Source of the DNA: Bacillota bacterium
GTDB taxonomy: Bacteria > Bacillota > Clostridia > Peptostreptococcales > Acidaminobacteraceae
Assembly: GCA_025210655.1 (NCBI GenBank)
Contig: JAOARG010000081.1
Coordinates: 1-64,000, forward strand
Length of the DNA stretch: 64,000 nucleotides
Direction: 5' to 3'
Positions 8,252-16,288 of the stretch are shown here, piece after piece. Within the stretch, counting starts at the first letter, position 1; every line of letters begins with the position of its first letter. The notes under the pieces are model-generated. The model did no database searches. It was not told the origin of the DNA and saw only the letters and a program-made list of their open reading frames with translations. The position numbers were made by a program, and so were the translations under genes.

Positions 8252-9313
8252 ATGACTGAAATGATAAATGAATTTAAGCATAGTATGACCAAGAGCAATG
8301 TGATTCGTATTTTAATTATAGGAATCATTTATACGGCGATGGAACTTGTTGGATTATTATTATCGTCATTAGGATTTTTTGAATCGGATATTAGATTATA
8401 TGTAGCTATTATTGTTATTTTTCATTTAGTATACCTGCCTATAACTTTTAGCCTACATCGAAAAAATGATATAAAAATACTGAGCAAAATGCAGTATGTA
8501 TATTTTTATGTTATTTTAAGTTGGGGAAGTGTATTTAATGTTTTGATGTATATCGAAGAAGAAGATATTACTATTTATTCAATAGTAATGTTACTAATTA
8601 GTGCTATGTTTATTTTAAGACCATTAGTAAGCAGGATAATGTATGCTTTGAATTTTCTTCTTTTTTCAGGATTGATCTATCTTAATGTTTCTGAAAGTTT
8701 GGTAGTTAATCAGCTTCTATTTAAATCACTTATTGTTACTGTGATTGCGGTAGCAATATCAAATACAAATTATGCTGTAAGAAAGAAACTAAATGATTCA
8801 CAAAATGATCTGATTAGATTAAATAAGAAGTTGAAGGATCAGGCATTGAGAGATTCCCTAACCAATTTGTACAATAACGGTTACTTATTTGATTTCTTAG
8901 AAAAAGCAGTAAGTAATAAAGTTCACTGTGGAAGCAATTTTAGTTTTTTAATGATTGACATTGATAATTTTAAACTTATAAACGATCAGTATGGTCATCT
9001 CTTCGGAGATCAAGTAATAAAAAGTGTTGCCAGTAAACTAGAGAAACTGACAAGAGATACAGATGTCGTATGTAGATATGGCGGAGAAGAATTTGTAGTG
9101 ATACTTTGTCATGCGGATATAGAAATGGCTAAACAAATAGCAGAACGTATTCGCTTAGAAATTGCTAAAGAAAAAGTAGAAAACGAAGTTGCTGTTACAG
9201 TAAGTATTGGTGTTTCTATTTATGATAATCAAGAAGCACTTGCCTTAATAAAAGAAGCGGATGATAAATTGTATCTTGCTAAAAATTCAGGAAAAAATAA
9301 GGTCGTAATCTAA
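8252..9313 (+). CDS. Membrane-bound diguanylate cyclase (GGDEF)
   Basis: Makes cyclic di-GMP from two GTP. The N-terminal half has about six hydrophobic segments (residues about 20-175), forming an uncharacterised membrane sensor. A short helical linker and a C-terminal GGDEF domain follow. The active site reads RYGGEEF, an accepted active variant, preceded by DIDNFKLINDQYGH for Mg/GTP binding. RDTD lies exactly five residues before GGEEF, so the inhibitory I-site (RxxD) is present and product feedback is likely. GTG at 8234 is in frame, but GGAGG lies just after it, so ATG 8252 is chosen. A terminator follows the gene. Confidence 0.9.
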   Translation: MTEMINEFKHSMTKSNVIRILIIGIIYTAMELVGLLLSSLGFFESDIRLYVAIIVIFHLVYLPITFSLHRKNDIKILSKMQYVYFYVILSWGSVFNVLMYIEEEDITIYSIVMLLISAMFILRPLVSRIMYALNFLLFSGLIYLNVSESLVVNQLLFKSLIVTVIAVAISNTNYAVRKKLNDSQNDLIRLNKKLKDQALRDSLTNLYNNGYLFDFLEKAVSNKVHCGSNFSFLMIDIDNFKLINDQYGHLFGDQVIKSVASKLEKLTRDTDVVCRYGGEEFVVILCHADIEMAKQIAERIRLEIAKEKVENEVAVTVSIGVSIYDNQEALALIKEADDKLYLAKNSGKNKVVI

Positions 9314-9365
9314 GTATTATTGTCACATACCTAAAGAATTATTAAATAAATATTAGAATGAGTAA

Positions 9366-9400
9366 GAAGCTTATTACAAAAAATGTATAAGCTTCTTTTT
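9366..9400 (+). terminator. Rho-independent terminator
   Basis: GAAGCTTATTAC and GTATAAGCTTC pair around a short A-rich loop, followed by TTTTT, just after the diguanylate cyclase gene. Confidence 0.9.
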
Positions 9401-9504
9401 GAATGTTTTTTGTTTTCTGCTTAGGTTAGCACAAACTAGTGATGGGTATTATCTTAGTAAGAATTAAATTTGGACACTAATTTTTATGTTAGAGAGGACT
9501 AGAT

Positions 9505-10257
9505 ATGCTCAGATACTTAAATAAAAATCAATTACTTGTGGTTACATTTATAGTATTAATAGCTATTTTTGCATTGCTTCTCAATATGGAGTATCAGAGA
9601 ACTATTAGTTCTGAAAAAGAGACTCTTAGTTTGTATTTGGATGATTTGCGGATGTTCCTATTTGGAATGAAAAAGTACTTCTAGCAAAAAATGAAGGTGA
9701 AACAGTGATTGATGGGCCTTATGAGATTATTGAGGGTGGTATGGGAATTATTTGTAGAATACCATTTGATTATTATCCGGAAGCTGGTAAAGCAACATAT
9801 TACGGTATTATGAACTATGTTGTAAACTATGATGTTTTTCTTGAACAAACAGGTATAAAGAAAGCTCTTGAAAATTATAATCTTAGAATCGAACAAGTTA
9901 ACCAAGTTGATCAATCTCAACTGATTATTGCATCCAATTATGAAGATTTTAGTGACGGTGCTGTTACCCATGTATTACAGCTTCCTAATACACTCTGGAA
10001 ATTTACTATTGAATATAAAGAAGGCTACAATGGTTTTAGTGTTTTTTTCAATATTATTGCTATCCTAGCAGTTAGTGTTATTGTATTTTTTATTATTTCA
10101 GTAAATACTATCGGGATTAGGACTACATATAGTCCACAATGCCATAGTGAATGTACTTGGAGGAAGTATTGATATAGTAGAAAACGATCGAGGTATATTT
10201 ATTATAAGAATTATATTTAAAGAGTTTGGGGATGCAGTAGATTCCTCAATTGATTAA
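9505..10257 (+). pseudogene. Remnant of a CHASE-domain sensor histidine kinase
   Basis: Three pieces in different frames together outline one kinase. From 9505, a start with one membrane helix (VVTFIVLIAIFALLL) runs to a stop near 9682. Then, in another frame from about 9651, DVPIWNEKVLLAKNEGETV leads into GPYEIIEGGMGIICRIPF and YYGIMNYVVNYDVFLEQTG, typical of the C-terminal half of a CHASE domain. A second membrane helix follows. From about 10114, in a third frame, GLGLHIVHNAIVNVLGGSID to RIIFKEFG is the G2-box end of a histidine-kinase ATPase domain, with stop at 10255-10257. The dimerisation domain and most of the ATPase domain are missing, so the gene carries deletions and frameshifts and cannot act as a kinase. 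Confidence 0.85.
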
Positions 10258-10270
10258 TAAGATAAAATAT

Positions 10271-10298
10271 AAAGGGATCTCAAGTTGAGATTCCTTTT
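10271..10298 (+). terminator. Rho-independent terminator
   Basis: AAAGGGATCTCAA and TTGAGATTCCTTTT form the stem, 14 bases after the stop of the broken kinase. The intact terminator marks the end of the ancestral gene. Confidence 0.75.
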
Positions 10299-10328
10299 AA
10301 ATGTTATGATGTATATATTTTGTGGTAC

Positions 10329-10545
10329 ATCGGGGGCAGGCCAGCATTTACAAGACAGTTTTTTTACTTTTAAGGATACAATTTTTCCAGTCTTAAATAT
10401 AGCAAAAAAAATTATACAATAGTTATACCTACTGAAAATACTTGATTAGAAGATTATAAAGTTATTATTAATTTAATAAGTATTGGAAAAAATATTAGTT
10501 AGTGAATGGAAAAGGAGTCCGGCAAATACTGGCCTGACCCCGATA
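10329..10545. mobile_element. MITE-like element with terminal inverted repeats
   Basis: The stretch without a gene between the broken kinase and cbiK is bounded by imperfect inverted repeats of about 23 bases. The left end (10329-10352) contains GGGGGCAGGCCAGCATTTAC, and the right end (10522-10545) contains GCAAATACTGGCCTGACCCC. About 20 of 23 positions match in inverted orientation. The roughly 170 bases inside are AT-rich and non-coding. The size and ends are those of a small non-autonomous transposable or REP-like element, possibly mobilised in trans. No transposase is present in the window and no clear target duplication is visible. Confidence 0.6.
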
Positions 10546-10590
10546 GGTAATTTTTAACAAGTGTTTTCTTGTTTTATCTAGTGTTATTTT

Positions 10591-11364
10591 TTAATCTAGG
10601 TCTTCTTCAATCCTTGAAACAAAAACATTTTGAATATCTTCATTTTCCCCTAGTCCCTTAAGAATACAAGTGACTTCTATTCCTTCTTCTTCCAGTATGC
10701 TTTTGAATGAATCTTCGTCTTCTCCTGCCATGTCATTGATTGCATGATCTCCTGCTACTAGCATTAGAGGGAGTAGAGTTATTTTTTTATATTTGTCTGC
10801 TACTTTAGTTACAATATGGTCGATTTCTGGATAGCCTTCGACGTTTGCAATATAAATATCATTTCTGATATCACTTAACTTATTTTGTAACATACTATAA
10901 CAAGCGTTGGCAAAGTGTTCTGTTCCGTGGCCCATGAATATAAAAGCTTCGCTGTCTTTTTCTTTAGGAAGTTTCTTTATTAGTGCATCGATTACTTGAT
11001 CGTAGTGTTCTTCTTGATTTAGAAGAGGTGAGCCAATTGTAACTTTTACACCTTCTTTGTGATTTGCCATAATTACTGCATGCTTAACTTTTTCGTATTC
11101 AAAACCTGGAATAATGTGAAGTGGTTGAACATGGATTTCTTTGACACCGGCTTGGATCATTTTATCCAGTGCTTCAGATGGAGTATCTATATGGATTCCA
11201 TCCCTTTCCTTTAGCTTTTTTATGATTCTAAAAGATGTAAAGGCTCTTTTAACCTCGTATTCAGGATATTTTTCAGTGATTTTATTTTCTATGCTTTCAA
11301 TACATTTTTTTCTTGTTTCAGGATAACTTGTTCCAAAACTAGCTACAATAATTCCTTTTTTCAT
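10591..11364 (-). CDS. cbiK: Sirohydrochlorin cobaltochelatase CbiK (cytoplasmic)
   Basis: Class II chelatase of 257 residues that inserts cobalt into sirohydrochlorin in anaerobic cobalamin synthesis. The family motifs are all there: VASFGTSYPETR at the N-terminus, the first metal-site histidine in MGHGTEHFANA, VEGYP, and the second histidine in VAGDHAINDMAGEDEDS. There is no signal peptide, so it acts in the cytoplasm. It is the last gene of the minus-strand operon after the ATPase, separated from it by 50 bases, and shares the upstream cobalamin riboswitch. A second, exported version begins at 62697. Confidence 0.92.
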   Translation of the reverse strand: MKKGIIVASFGTSYPETRKKCIESIENKITEKYPEYEVKRAFTSFRIIKKLKERDGIHIDTPSEALDKMIQAGVKEIHVQPLHIIPGFEYEKVKHAVIMANHKEGVKVTIGSPLLNQEEHYDQVIDALIKKLPKEKDSEAFIFMGHGTEHFANACYSMLQNKLSDIRNDIYIANVEGYPEIDHIVTKVADKYKKITLLPLMLVAGDHAINDMAGEDEDSFKSILEEEGIEVTCILKGLGENEDIQNVFVSRIEEDLD

Positions 11365-11414
11365 GTTATTCCTCCCAAATTGATCAATATATTTAAATAA
11401 TAGTTCTTATTCAT

Positions 11415-12185
11415 TTAATATGCAACTGATTGATATACTACACTTATATTTCCATGACCATTATCAACTACTTTCGCGTTTATTCCGTATATTTCCTTAA
11501 TCATTTCAGACGTAATAAGATCCTTGGTATTACCATAGTCAATAATCTGACCATCCTTTACTATGCAGATTTTGTTGCAGTAAAGAAGGGCAATATTTAA
11601 ATCATGTACAGCGAAAAGTACTGTTAGATCCAGTTTTTTTACTACATTCATAAATTCTAATTGATGTCTGATATCTAAATGATTGGTAGGTTCATCTAGA
11701 ATAAGACATTCTGTGTCTTGGGCAAGAGCTCTAGCTAGTATAACTCTTTGTTTTTCTCCTCCTGATAAGGTCGAAAAGTTTCTATCTTTTAAGGATTCCA
11801 TTGATACTTTTTTTAGGGCATTCATTGTAAGTTTTACATCTTTGTCTGTATCCCTTTCCAGAAAGCCTTTATAGGGTGAGCGTCCCATCATAACCATATC
11901 GAAAACTGTGAAGTCAAATTTATGTTCATTATGCTGACCAACTACTGCTATTTTTTGGGCAGTTTTTTTAAGTGGCATCTTGGCGAGTAATTTGTCTTCA
12001 AAGTATACAGCTCCCTTGTCGGGTTTTAGTGTTCTATATATACACTTGAGAAGGGTACTTTTTCCACTACCATTTGGACCAATTACCCCTACAAAATCTC
12101 CTTTTTCAAGGTGGAAATCTATGCCTTTTAGTATGTCGTTTCCTGATAGTGAGACCTGTAAGTCTTTAATTTTTAAATAACTCAT
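11415..12185 (-). CDS. ABC transporter ATP-binding protein, BtuD/FecE type
   Basis: ATPase of 256 residues energising the adjacent permease. It has Walker A GPNGSGKST, the Q-loop region VVGQHNEH, signature LSGGEKQR, Walker B CLILDEPTNHLD and the H-loop AVHD. A longer frame to 12317 exists, but the ATG at 12183-12185 overlaps the permease stop as ATGA and has GGGGTGAAAG before it, so it is the start. This coupling fixes it in the operon: binding protein, permease, ATPase, CbiK. The substrate is inferred from the riboswitch and CbiK to be cobalamin, cobinamide or another cobalt/tetrapyrrole compound. Confidence 0.92.
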   Translation of the reverse strand: MSYLKIKDLQVSLSGNDILKGIDFHLEKGDFVGVIGPNGSGKSTLLKCIYRTLKPDKGAVYFEDKLLAKMPLKKTAQKIAVVGQHNEHKFDFTVFDMVMMGRSPYKGFLERDTDKDVKLTMNALKKVSMESLKDRNFSTLSGGEKQRVILARALAQDTECLILDEPTNHLDIRHQLEFMNVVKKLDLTVLFAVHDLNIALLYCNKICIVKDGQIIDYGNTKDLITSEMIKEIYGINAKVVDNGHGNISVVYQSVAY

Positions 12186-13282
12186 TCTTTCACCCCAAAT
12201 CCATATGACTTTCTTGCGATTAGATAAACAAAGAATGGACCACCCATCAGGGAGGTTAATACTCCGATAGGAAGTTCGCTGCCTGGTATTATCATACGAC
12301 AAGCTACATCTGCCCATACTAGGAAAATGGCTCCAGTTAAAGCGGATACAATTACCACTTTTTTATGATCAGTTCCTAGGAACATTCTTACTACGTGGGG
12401 GATAATCAGTCCAACAAATCCTATCATGCCGGATGCATATACAGCAAAACCTACAGCCGCTGCAACCACAAGTAAGTATAAAGTTCTATAATGTTGTAAG
12501 TCTTTTCCTAGGGTTATAGATACTTCATCTCCCAGTAGCATCAAATTCAGTGTACGATACTGACTTATGAAGAATATAGTTACTATTAAAGAGATAGGTA
12601 AAACTACAATAATATTATCCCAAGTTGCTGAGGCAACACTACCCATTAGCCAATAGGCAATATCCCTTATGCCTTCAGCATCGTCTGCTAAGAAAACTAT
12701 AAAACTAGAAAATGCAGAACACATTGCATTGACTGCCATACCAGAAAGAAGTAGTCTAATTGAGTTGGCTCTTCCAGAAATATTGGCAAGACTCATAACA
12801 AGAACAGAGGCGATAAATGCACCTGCGAAAGCTACTATGCCAACTGAATTAATTCCTAAAAATAGATTTAGGCCAAAAAGAATTGCAACTGTAGCTCCCA
12901 ATGATGCACCAGATGAAACTCCTAAAAGATAAGGATCTGCTAAAGGGTTCTTTACGATTGCTTGGATGATTACACCACTTACTGAAAGGGACATACCTAC
13001 AGCCAGAGCAAGTATTAGTCTAGGCAATCGAATGTACCATACAATATCATATAGCATTCTATTACCAATAGATTTTATAAGAATATCCTTATCACCTATT
13101 CCGAGGGATGCGTTTAATATAATTCTATATACATCTTTTACAGATATATCTACGGAGCCAAAGGTAACTGCAATAAGGACTGACATTATCAATATAGCTA
13201 ATAATAGAAGTGAAATGCCAATAGTCTTTGGCATTTCACTGGATTTTGATTTATGTTTAATAGTATTAATCATTGTACTCAT
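12182..13282 (-). CDS. ABC permease, FecCD/BtuC family
   Basis: Integral membrane permease of 366 residues with about ten hydrophobic helices, of the type II importer family that moves vitamin B12, heme or iron-siderophores. Signature segments are IRLPRLILALAVGMSLSVSG, NPLADPYLLGVSSGASLGA and GFVGLIIPHVVRMFLGTDH (the L-loop that contacts the ATPase), then GGPFFVYLI at the end. Its start overlaps the end of the binding-protein gene by 17 bases and its stop overlaps the ATPase start, showing tight translational coupling. Confidence 0.93.
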   Translation of the reverse strand: MSTMINTIKHKSKSSEMPKTIGISLLLLAILIMSVLIAVTFGSVDISVKDVYRIILNASLGIGDKDILIKSIGNRMLYDIVWYIRLPRLILALAVGMSLSVSGVIIQAIVKNPLADPYLLGVSSGASLGATVAILFGLNLFLGINSVGIVAFAGAFIASVLVMSLANISGRANSIRLLLSGMAVNAMCSAFSSFIVFLADDAEGIRDIAYWLMGSVASATWDNIIVVLPISLIVTIFFISQYRTLNLMLLGDEVSITLGKDLQHYRTLYLLVVAAAVGFAVYASGMIGFVGLIIPHVVRMFLGTDHKKVVIVSALTGAIFLVWADVACRMIIPGSELPIGVLTSLMGGPFFVYLIARKSYGFGVKE

Positions 13283-14297
13283 CTGGGTAGAGACCTTTAA
13301 GCATAGTTTTTACACCGTCCATTGTTCTAATACCAGAGCAATAAACTTCTCCTAATTTAACTGGTAAAACTCTTTGGTTCTCAACAGCAGAAACGCTCTG
13401 TAATCCTTCATGTCCAGTAATTTTTCCAATAGCATCTTCCATTTCTACAGATCCGCCAAAGTATGAGTAGTATACTGTAAATATTACATCAGGATTTAAA
13501 CTAGCTAAGTCTTCAGCCCCAATGTTGCCACTGTCTTTAGCAAGAAGGTTTGCTCCTAATTGTGTAGCCATATCACCACCAACACTATCTTCACCGTAAA
13601 TTCTAAAAGTGCCATCTTTTCTTAATTGAAGTACAACAGCCTTTACAGGATCTTTTCCTTTGGCAAATTCTTTCCCTTTTGCTATTTCAGCTTTTATATC
13701 ATTTATGATTTTTTCAGCTTTTTCTTCAACATTAAAAATTTGTCCTAAAGTTCTAATATCAGTATATTCATGTTCCAACATACGGTCCTTTCTAACACCG
13801 CTGTTTGACATAATGAATGTGTTTACATCTCTATCATGCCAGAAATCAACTTCTCCTAGTTTTTTATCACTGAAGAATGAAGACCAACTTACTATCATAT
13901 CAGGGTTAAGCCCCATGATTTCTTCTTTCGAAATACCTTCCTCATAATAGTTTAAATTAGCAAAATCATCTGCAAGTTCTGGCTTGATTTCGTGGTCAAG
14001 ACCTGCAGCTCCAACAATTTTATCTCCTAAACCAAGAGCTAGAAGTGTTTCAATAGAGTTTTGATAAACAACTACAACCCTTTCAGGAGCTTTGTTTACA
14101 GTTTGCTCAATTTCTTCCTTTGCATAATTGTAGTTATTAAAAGATATTGGATAATAGTTGTCCTGTTTATCTGTAGCTTCTTCGCTGCTTGTAGTTACTT
14201 CCTTAGTTTCTAGTGTTTCTTCCTTGGCTTGTGTTGAACAGCCTACAAAAGATATGACCATCAGTAAAGTAAGTAGTAGTGCTAATAATTTTTTCAT
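13266..14297 (-). CDS. Lipoprotein substrate-binding protein, BtuF/FepB type
   Basis: Periplasmic-binding-like protein of 343 residues. The N-terminus is a lipoprotein signal: a leucine-rich helix and the lipobox VGC, with acylated Cys about residue 20. A short acidic linker is followed by the fold typical of cobalamin/siderophore binders: RVVVVYQNSIETLLALGLGD, the segment around NPDMIVSW, and EDLASLNPDVIFTVYYSY. It captures ligand outside the membrane for the permease encoded next. It is the first gene after the cobalamin riboswitch, so expression should fall when B12 is plentiful. The ribosome site GGAGAGAG precedes the ATG. Confidence 0.9.
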   Translation of the reverse strand: MKKLLALLLTLLMVISFVGCSTQAKEETLETKEVTTSSEEATDKQDNYYPISFNNYNYAKEEIEQTVNKAPERVVVVYQNSIETLLALGLGDKIVGAAGLDHEIKPELADDFANLNYYEEGISKEEIMGLNPDMIVSWSSFFSDKKLGEVDFWHDRDVNTFIMSNSGVRKDRMLEHEYTDIRTLGQIFNVEEKAEKIINDIKAEIAKGKEFAKGKDPVKAVVLQLRKDGTFRIYGEDSVGGDMATQLGANLLAKDSGNIGAEDLASLNPDVIFTVYYSYFGGSVEMEDAIGKITGHEGLQSVSAVENQRVLPVKLGEVYCSGIRTMDGVKTMLKGLYPDEYND

Positions 14298-14355
14298 TTC
14301 TCTCTCCTTTGATTAAATTTTTTTAGAGAAATACTTGGATTTTTGTAACAAAAAA

Positions 14356-14375
14356 AGCGACCAAAAGTGGTCGCT
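14356..14375 (-). terminator. Riboswitch-controlled terminator
   Basis: On the minus strand, GCGACC, a short loop and GGTCGC are followed by seven T, about 45 bases before the binding-protein start. The upstream arm with its flank (14370-14380) is an 11-base perfect complement of 14513-14523 near the 5' end of the aptamer. That segment can therefore act as antiterminator. Confidence 0.85.
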
Positions 14376-14389
14376 AATTATTATAAAAT

Positions 14390-14545
14390 AATCCAACCCC
14401 TCTATGACTCGTAGAGTATAAGGTTTTTAAAAATAGTAAGTAATCTGACTTTAGAATGTTTCCATTCCTTACAGTGGCGAGACCGTGTGGGATTTTCACC
14501 CAACTTCCCTTTTAATTAGCGACTTTGCTAAACCTATTTTCAGCT
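14390..14545 (-). promoter_or_regulatory. Cobalamin riboswitch (first copy)
   Basis: Read on the minus strand, the leader contains the conserved run AAAAGGGAAG, GGGTGAAAATCCCACACGG, the B12-box core CGCCACTGTAAGG, and AAGTCAGATTAC. These are hallmarks of the cobalamin class. It precedes the corrinoid/cobalt import operon with cbiK. A terminator lies between aptamer and gene, so control is by transcription attenuation: ligand binding should favour the terminator and turn the operon off. Confidence 0.93.
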
Positions 14546-14561
14546 ATATTATACTAAGCTG

Positions 14562-14590
14562 ATTATACTTTTATATTGACCTTGTGTCAA
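14562..14590 (-). promoter_or_regulatory. Sigma-A promoter of the corrinoid operon
   Basis: On the minus strand, TTGACA (14585-14590) is followed after exactly 17 bases by TATAAT (14562-14567). Both boxes match consensus perfectly. Transcription would start just before the cobalamin aptamer. Confidence 0.88.
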
Positions 14591-14622
14591 ACATTTCAAG
14601 CTTTTATTATTTGATATGATGA

Positions 14623-14730
14623 CAGCAATTATATTCAATAAATATCCACCAATTTAACTTCTATGATCAGGATGAAGAGATGACTTTAGTTATTAGTGAA
14701 GCTAGCAAGTGGTTTGTGGATCATTTATAA
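14623..14730 (+). pseudogene. Orphan C-terminal gene fragment
   Basis: An open stretch of about 35 codons ends in ASKWFVDHL and TAA, with good coding character (YDQDEEMTLVISEA), but has no start codon with a ribosome site. A proper terminator follows at 14755. It looks like the surviving tail of a deleted gene. I cannot name the family with confidence. Confidence 0.45.
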
Positions 14731-14754
14731 GAAATAAACTATATATTTTTAGGG

Positions 14755-14788
14755 AGCAGTCTATAATGGACTGCTTCTATAATTTTTT
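14755..14788 (+). terminator. Rho-independent terminator
   Basis: AGCAGTC, a 7-base loop and GACTGCT, followed closely by a T-rich run, just after the gene fragment at 14623-14730. Confidence 0.7.
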
Positions 14789-14856
14789 GCTGTAATTCTT
14801 TATCTAGATAATATACAATAATATTACATTAATTATAAAATAATGAAAGGGAGAAG

Positions 14857-16188
14857 ATGATGAAGAAGTTACATATTGTTTTAGTTGTTATTCTAAGTTT
14901 GGTGTTTGGAGCTCTGTCGCCAATGGCTTTTGCTGTTGAGGCAGGTACTGTATATGAGTACAAGTATGAGGATATACTTGAGCTTCTTAAGGGAAGTGCA
15001 AGTAAGTCTGTTTCTATTACAAAGGGCAAGGTACTTGGTCAAGAAATTGGAAAGACGGATCTTCAGGGTGTTTACAAAGCTATGGGAATACCAGTAGATG
15101 GAATAGTTAAGGAAGAAATTAAAGTTGCAGTATATGAGCATAAGGATATAGAGTTTGATTTTTATTTTGATAAGAATGAACTATTAGCAGGTATTTGGAT
15201 TAAAGAAGCTAAGTATAAAGAAATTCCTGAGGGAGTATCAAGTATTTTTGCAGGTTTAGTAACTGATACAGGTGGGATTAATGATTTTTCCTTTAATCAA
15301 ATGACTTGGCAAGGTATAGATAGATTTGCAAAGGATAATGGTATAGATCCATATAGGACAGCTTATATAGAACCAAATACTCAGGATGATGTATATAAGA
15401 ACATGATTACCTTGGTAAATGAAGGTTCAGATATTATAGTTGCTCCAGGTTTTCTGATGAATGAAGCTGTAAATAATTTGTCAGAATTATATCCAGAACA
15501 GAAAATATTGCTTCTTGATTCAATTGTAGATAGATCTAATGTTTGTAGTGCGGTTTTTGCTGAGGAAGAAGGATCTTTCTTAGTTGGTGTTGCAGCAGGA
15601 CTTAAAGCTAGGGAACTAAAGAGTAATAAAGTTGCCTTCGTTGGTGGAATGGATTTTCCTCTAATAAGAAAATTCGAAGCTGGATTTGAAGCGGGTGTTA
15701 AGGCTGTTGATCCTAATATTCAAGTACTTGTAAATTATGCAGATACATTCATTGATTATCAAGTAGGTCAAAATATTGCCAGTGTTATGTATGATGAGGG
15801 AGTATCTGTAATATACCATGCTGCAGGAGCAGTAGGTGTAGGAATTATTGGGGAGGCAAGAACTAGGACTATGGCTGGAAATGAAGTATATGTAATAGGT
15901 GTTGACGTAGACAGTTACTCAATGGGCATATATGAGAATAACAAATCGGTAGTTCTTACGTCCATGGTAAAAAACCTTGACGAAGCTGTATATCAAGTTT
16001 TAGATAAGGTCAATAAAAACACTTTTAAAGGCGGTGTAGTAGAGTTTGGATTAGCTAGGAATGGTGTTGGTATACCTAAGAATAATCCTAATCTTTCAGA
16101 TGAAATTGTAAAGTCTATAGCAGACTATAGGGCAAAAATAATAAGTGGAGAAATTGTTGTTCCTGTTGAACCAGAAAGAAATAGATAG
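14857..16188 (+). CDS. BMP/PnrA-family substrate-binding protein with extra N-terminal domain
   Basis: Exported protein of 443 residues. It has a signal peptide ending in AFA (about residue 26) with no lipobox cysteine. An unassigned domain covers about residues 30-130, and a BMP-family binding domain follows from about 133 (FAGLVTDTGGINDFSFNQM, then DIIVAPGF, VAFVGGMDFPLIRKFEAGF, and VIGVDVDSY). Relatives bind purine nucleosides for ABC importers and are usually lipoproteins of about 350 residues. No permease or ATPase lies nearby. The lack of lipid anchor and the added domain suggest either a freely secreted or otherwise tethered binder. The ribosome site GGGAGAAG supports ATG 14857 or 14860. 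Confidence 0.8.
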   Translation: MMKKLHIVLVVILSLVFGALSPMAFAVEAGTVYEYKYEDILELLKGSASKSVSITKGKVLGQEIGKTDLQGVYKAMGIPVDGIVKEEIKVAVYEHKDIEFDFYFDKNELLAGIWIKEAKYKEIPEGVSSIFAGLVTDTGGINDFSFNQMTWQGIDRFAKDNGIDPYRTAYIEPNTQDDVYKNMITLVNEGSDIIVAPGFLMNEAVNNLSELYPEQKILLLDSIVDRSNVCSAVFAEEEGSFLVGVAAGLKARELKSNKVAFVGGMDFPLIRKFEAGFEAGVKAVDPNIQVLVNYADTFIDYQVGQNIASVMYDEGVSVIYHAAGAVGVGIIGEARTRTMAGNEVYVIGVDVDSYSMGIYENNKSVVLTSMVKNLDEAVYQVLDKVNKNTFKGGVVEFGLARNGVGIPKNNPNLSDEIVKSIADYRAKIISGEIVVPVEPERNR

Positions 16189-16199
16189 ATAAAAATAAA

Positions 16200-16270
16200 T
16201 GGACATTATCACACTTTTACTAAGGTAAAAATGTGAGAGTGTCCATTTTTTCCTTAGTAAAAGTGTGATA
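16200..16270. terminator. Three-armed convergent terminator
   Basis: TGGACA-x-CACACTTTTAC pairs with GTAAAAATGTG-x-GTGTCCA (ends 16244) and is followed by six T, ending the BMP gene. A third arm at 16253-16270 is a perfect 18-base inverted copy of 16206-16223 and can compete with the middle arm. This would give the convergent minus-strand gene a terminator as well. Confidence 0.8.
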
Positions 16271-16288
16271 GTCTAAACTGTACTTTCC

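Noticed and set aside
12669..12932. Plus-strand open frames of 60-130 codons inside the permease and binding-protein genes
   Set aside because: They are complementary shadows of conserved membrane-protein and lipoprotein genes, without start signals.
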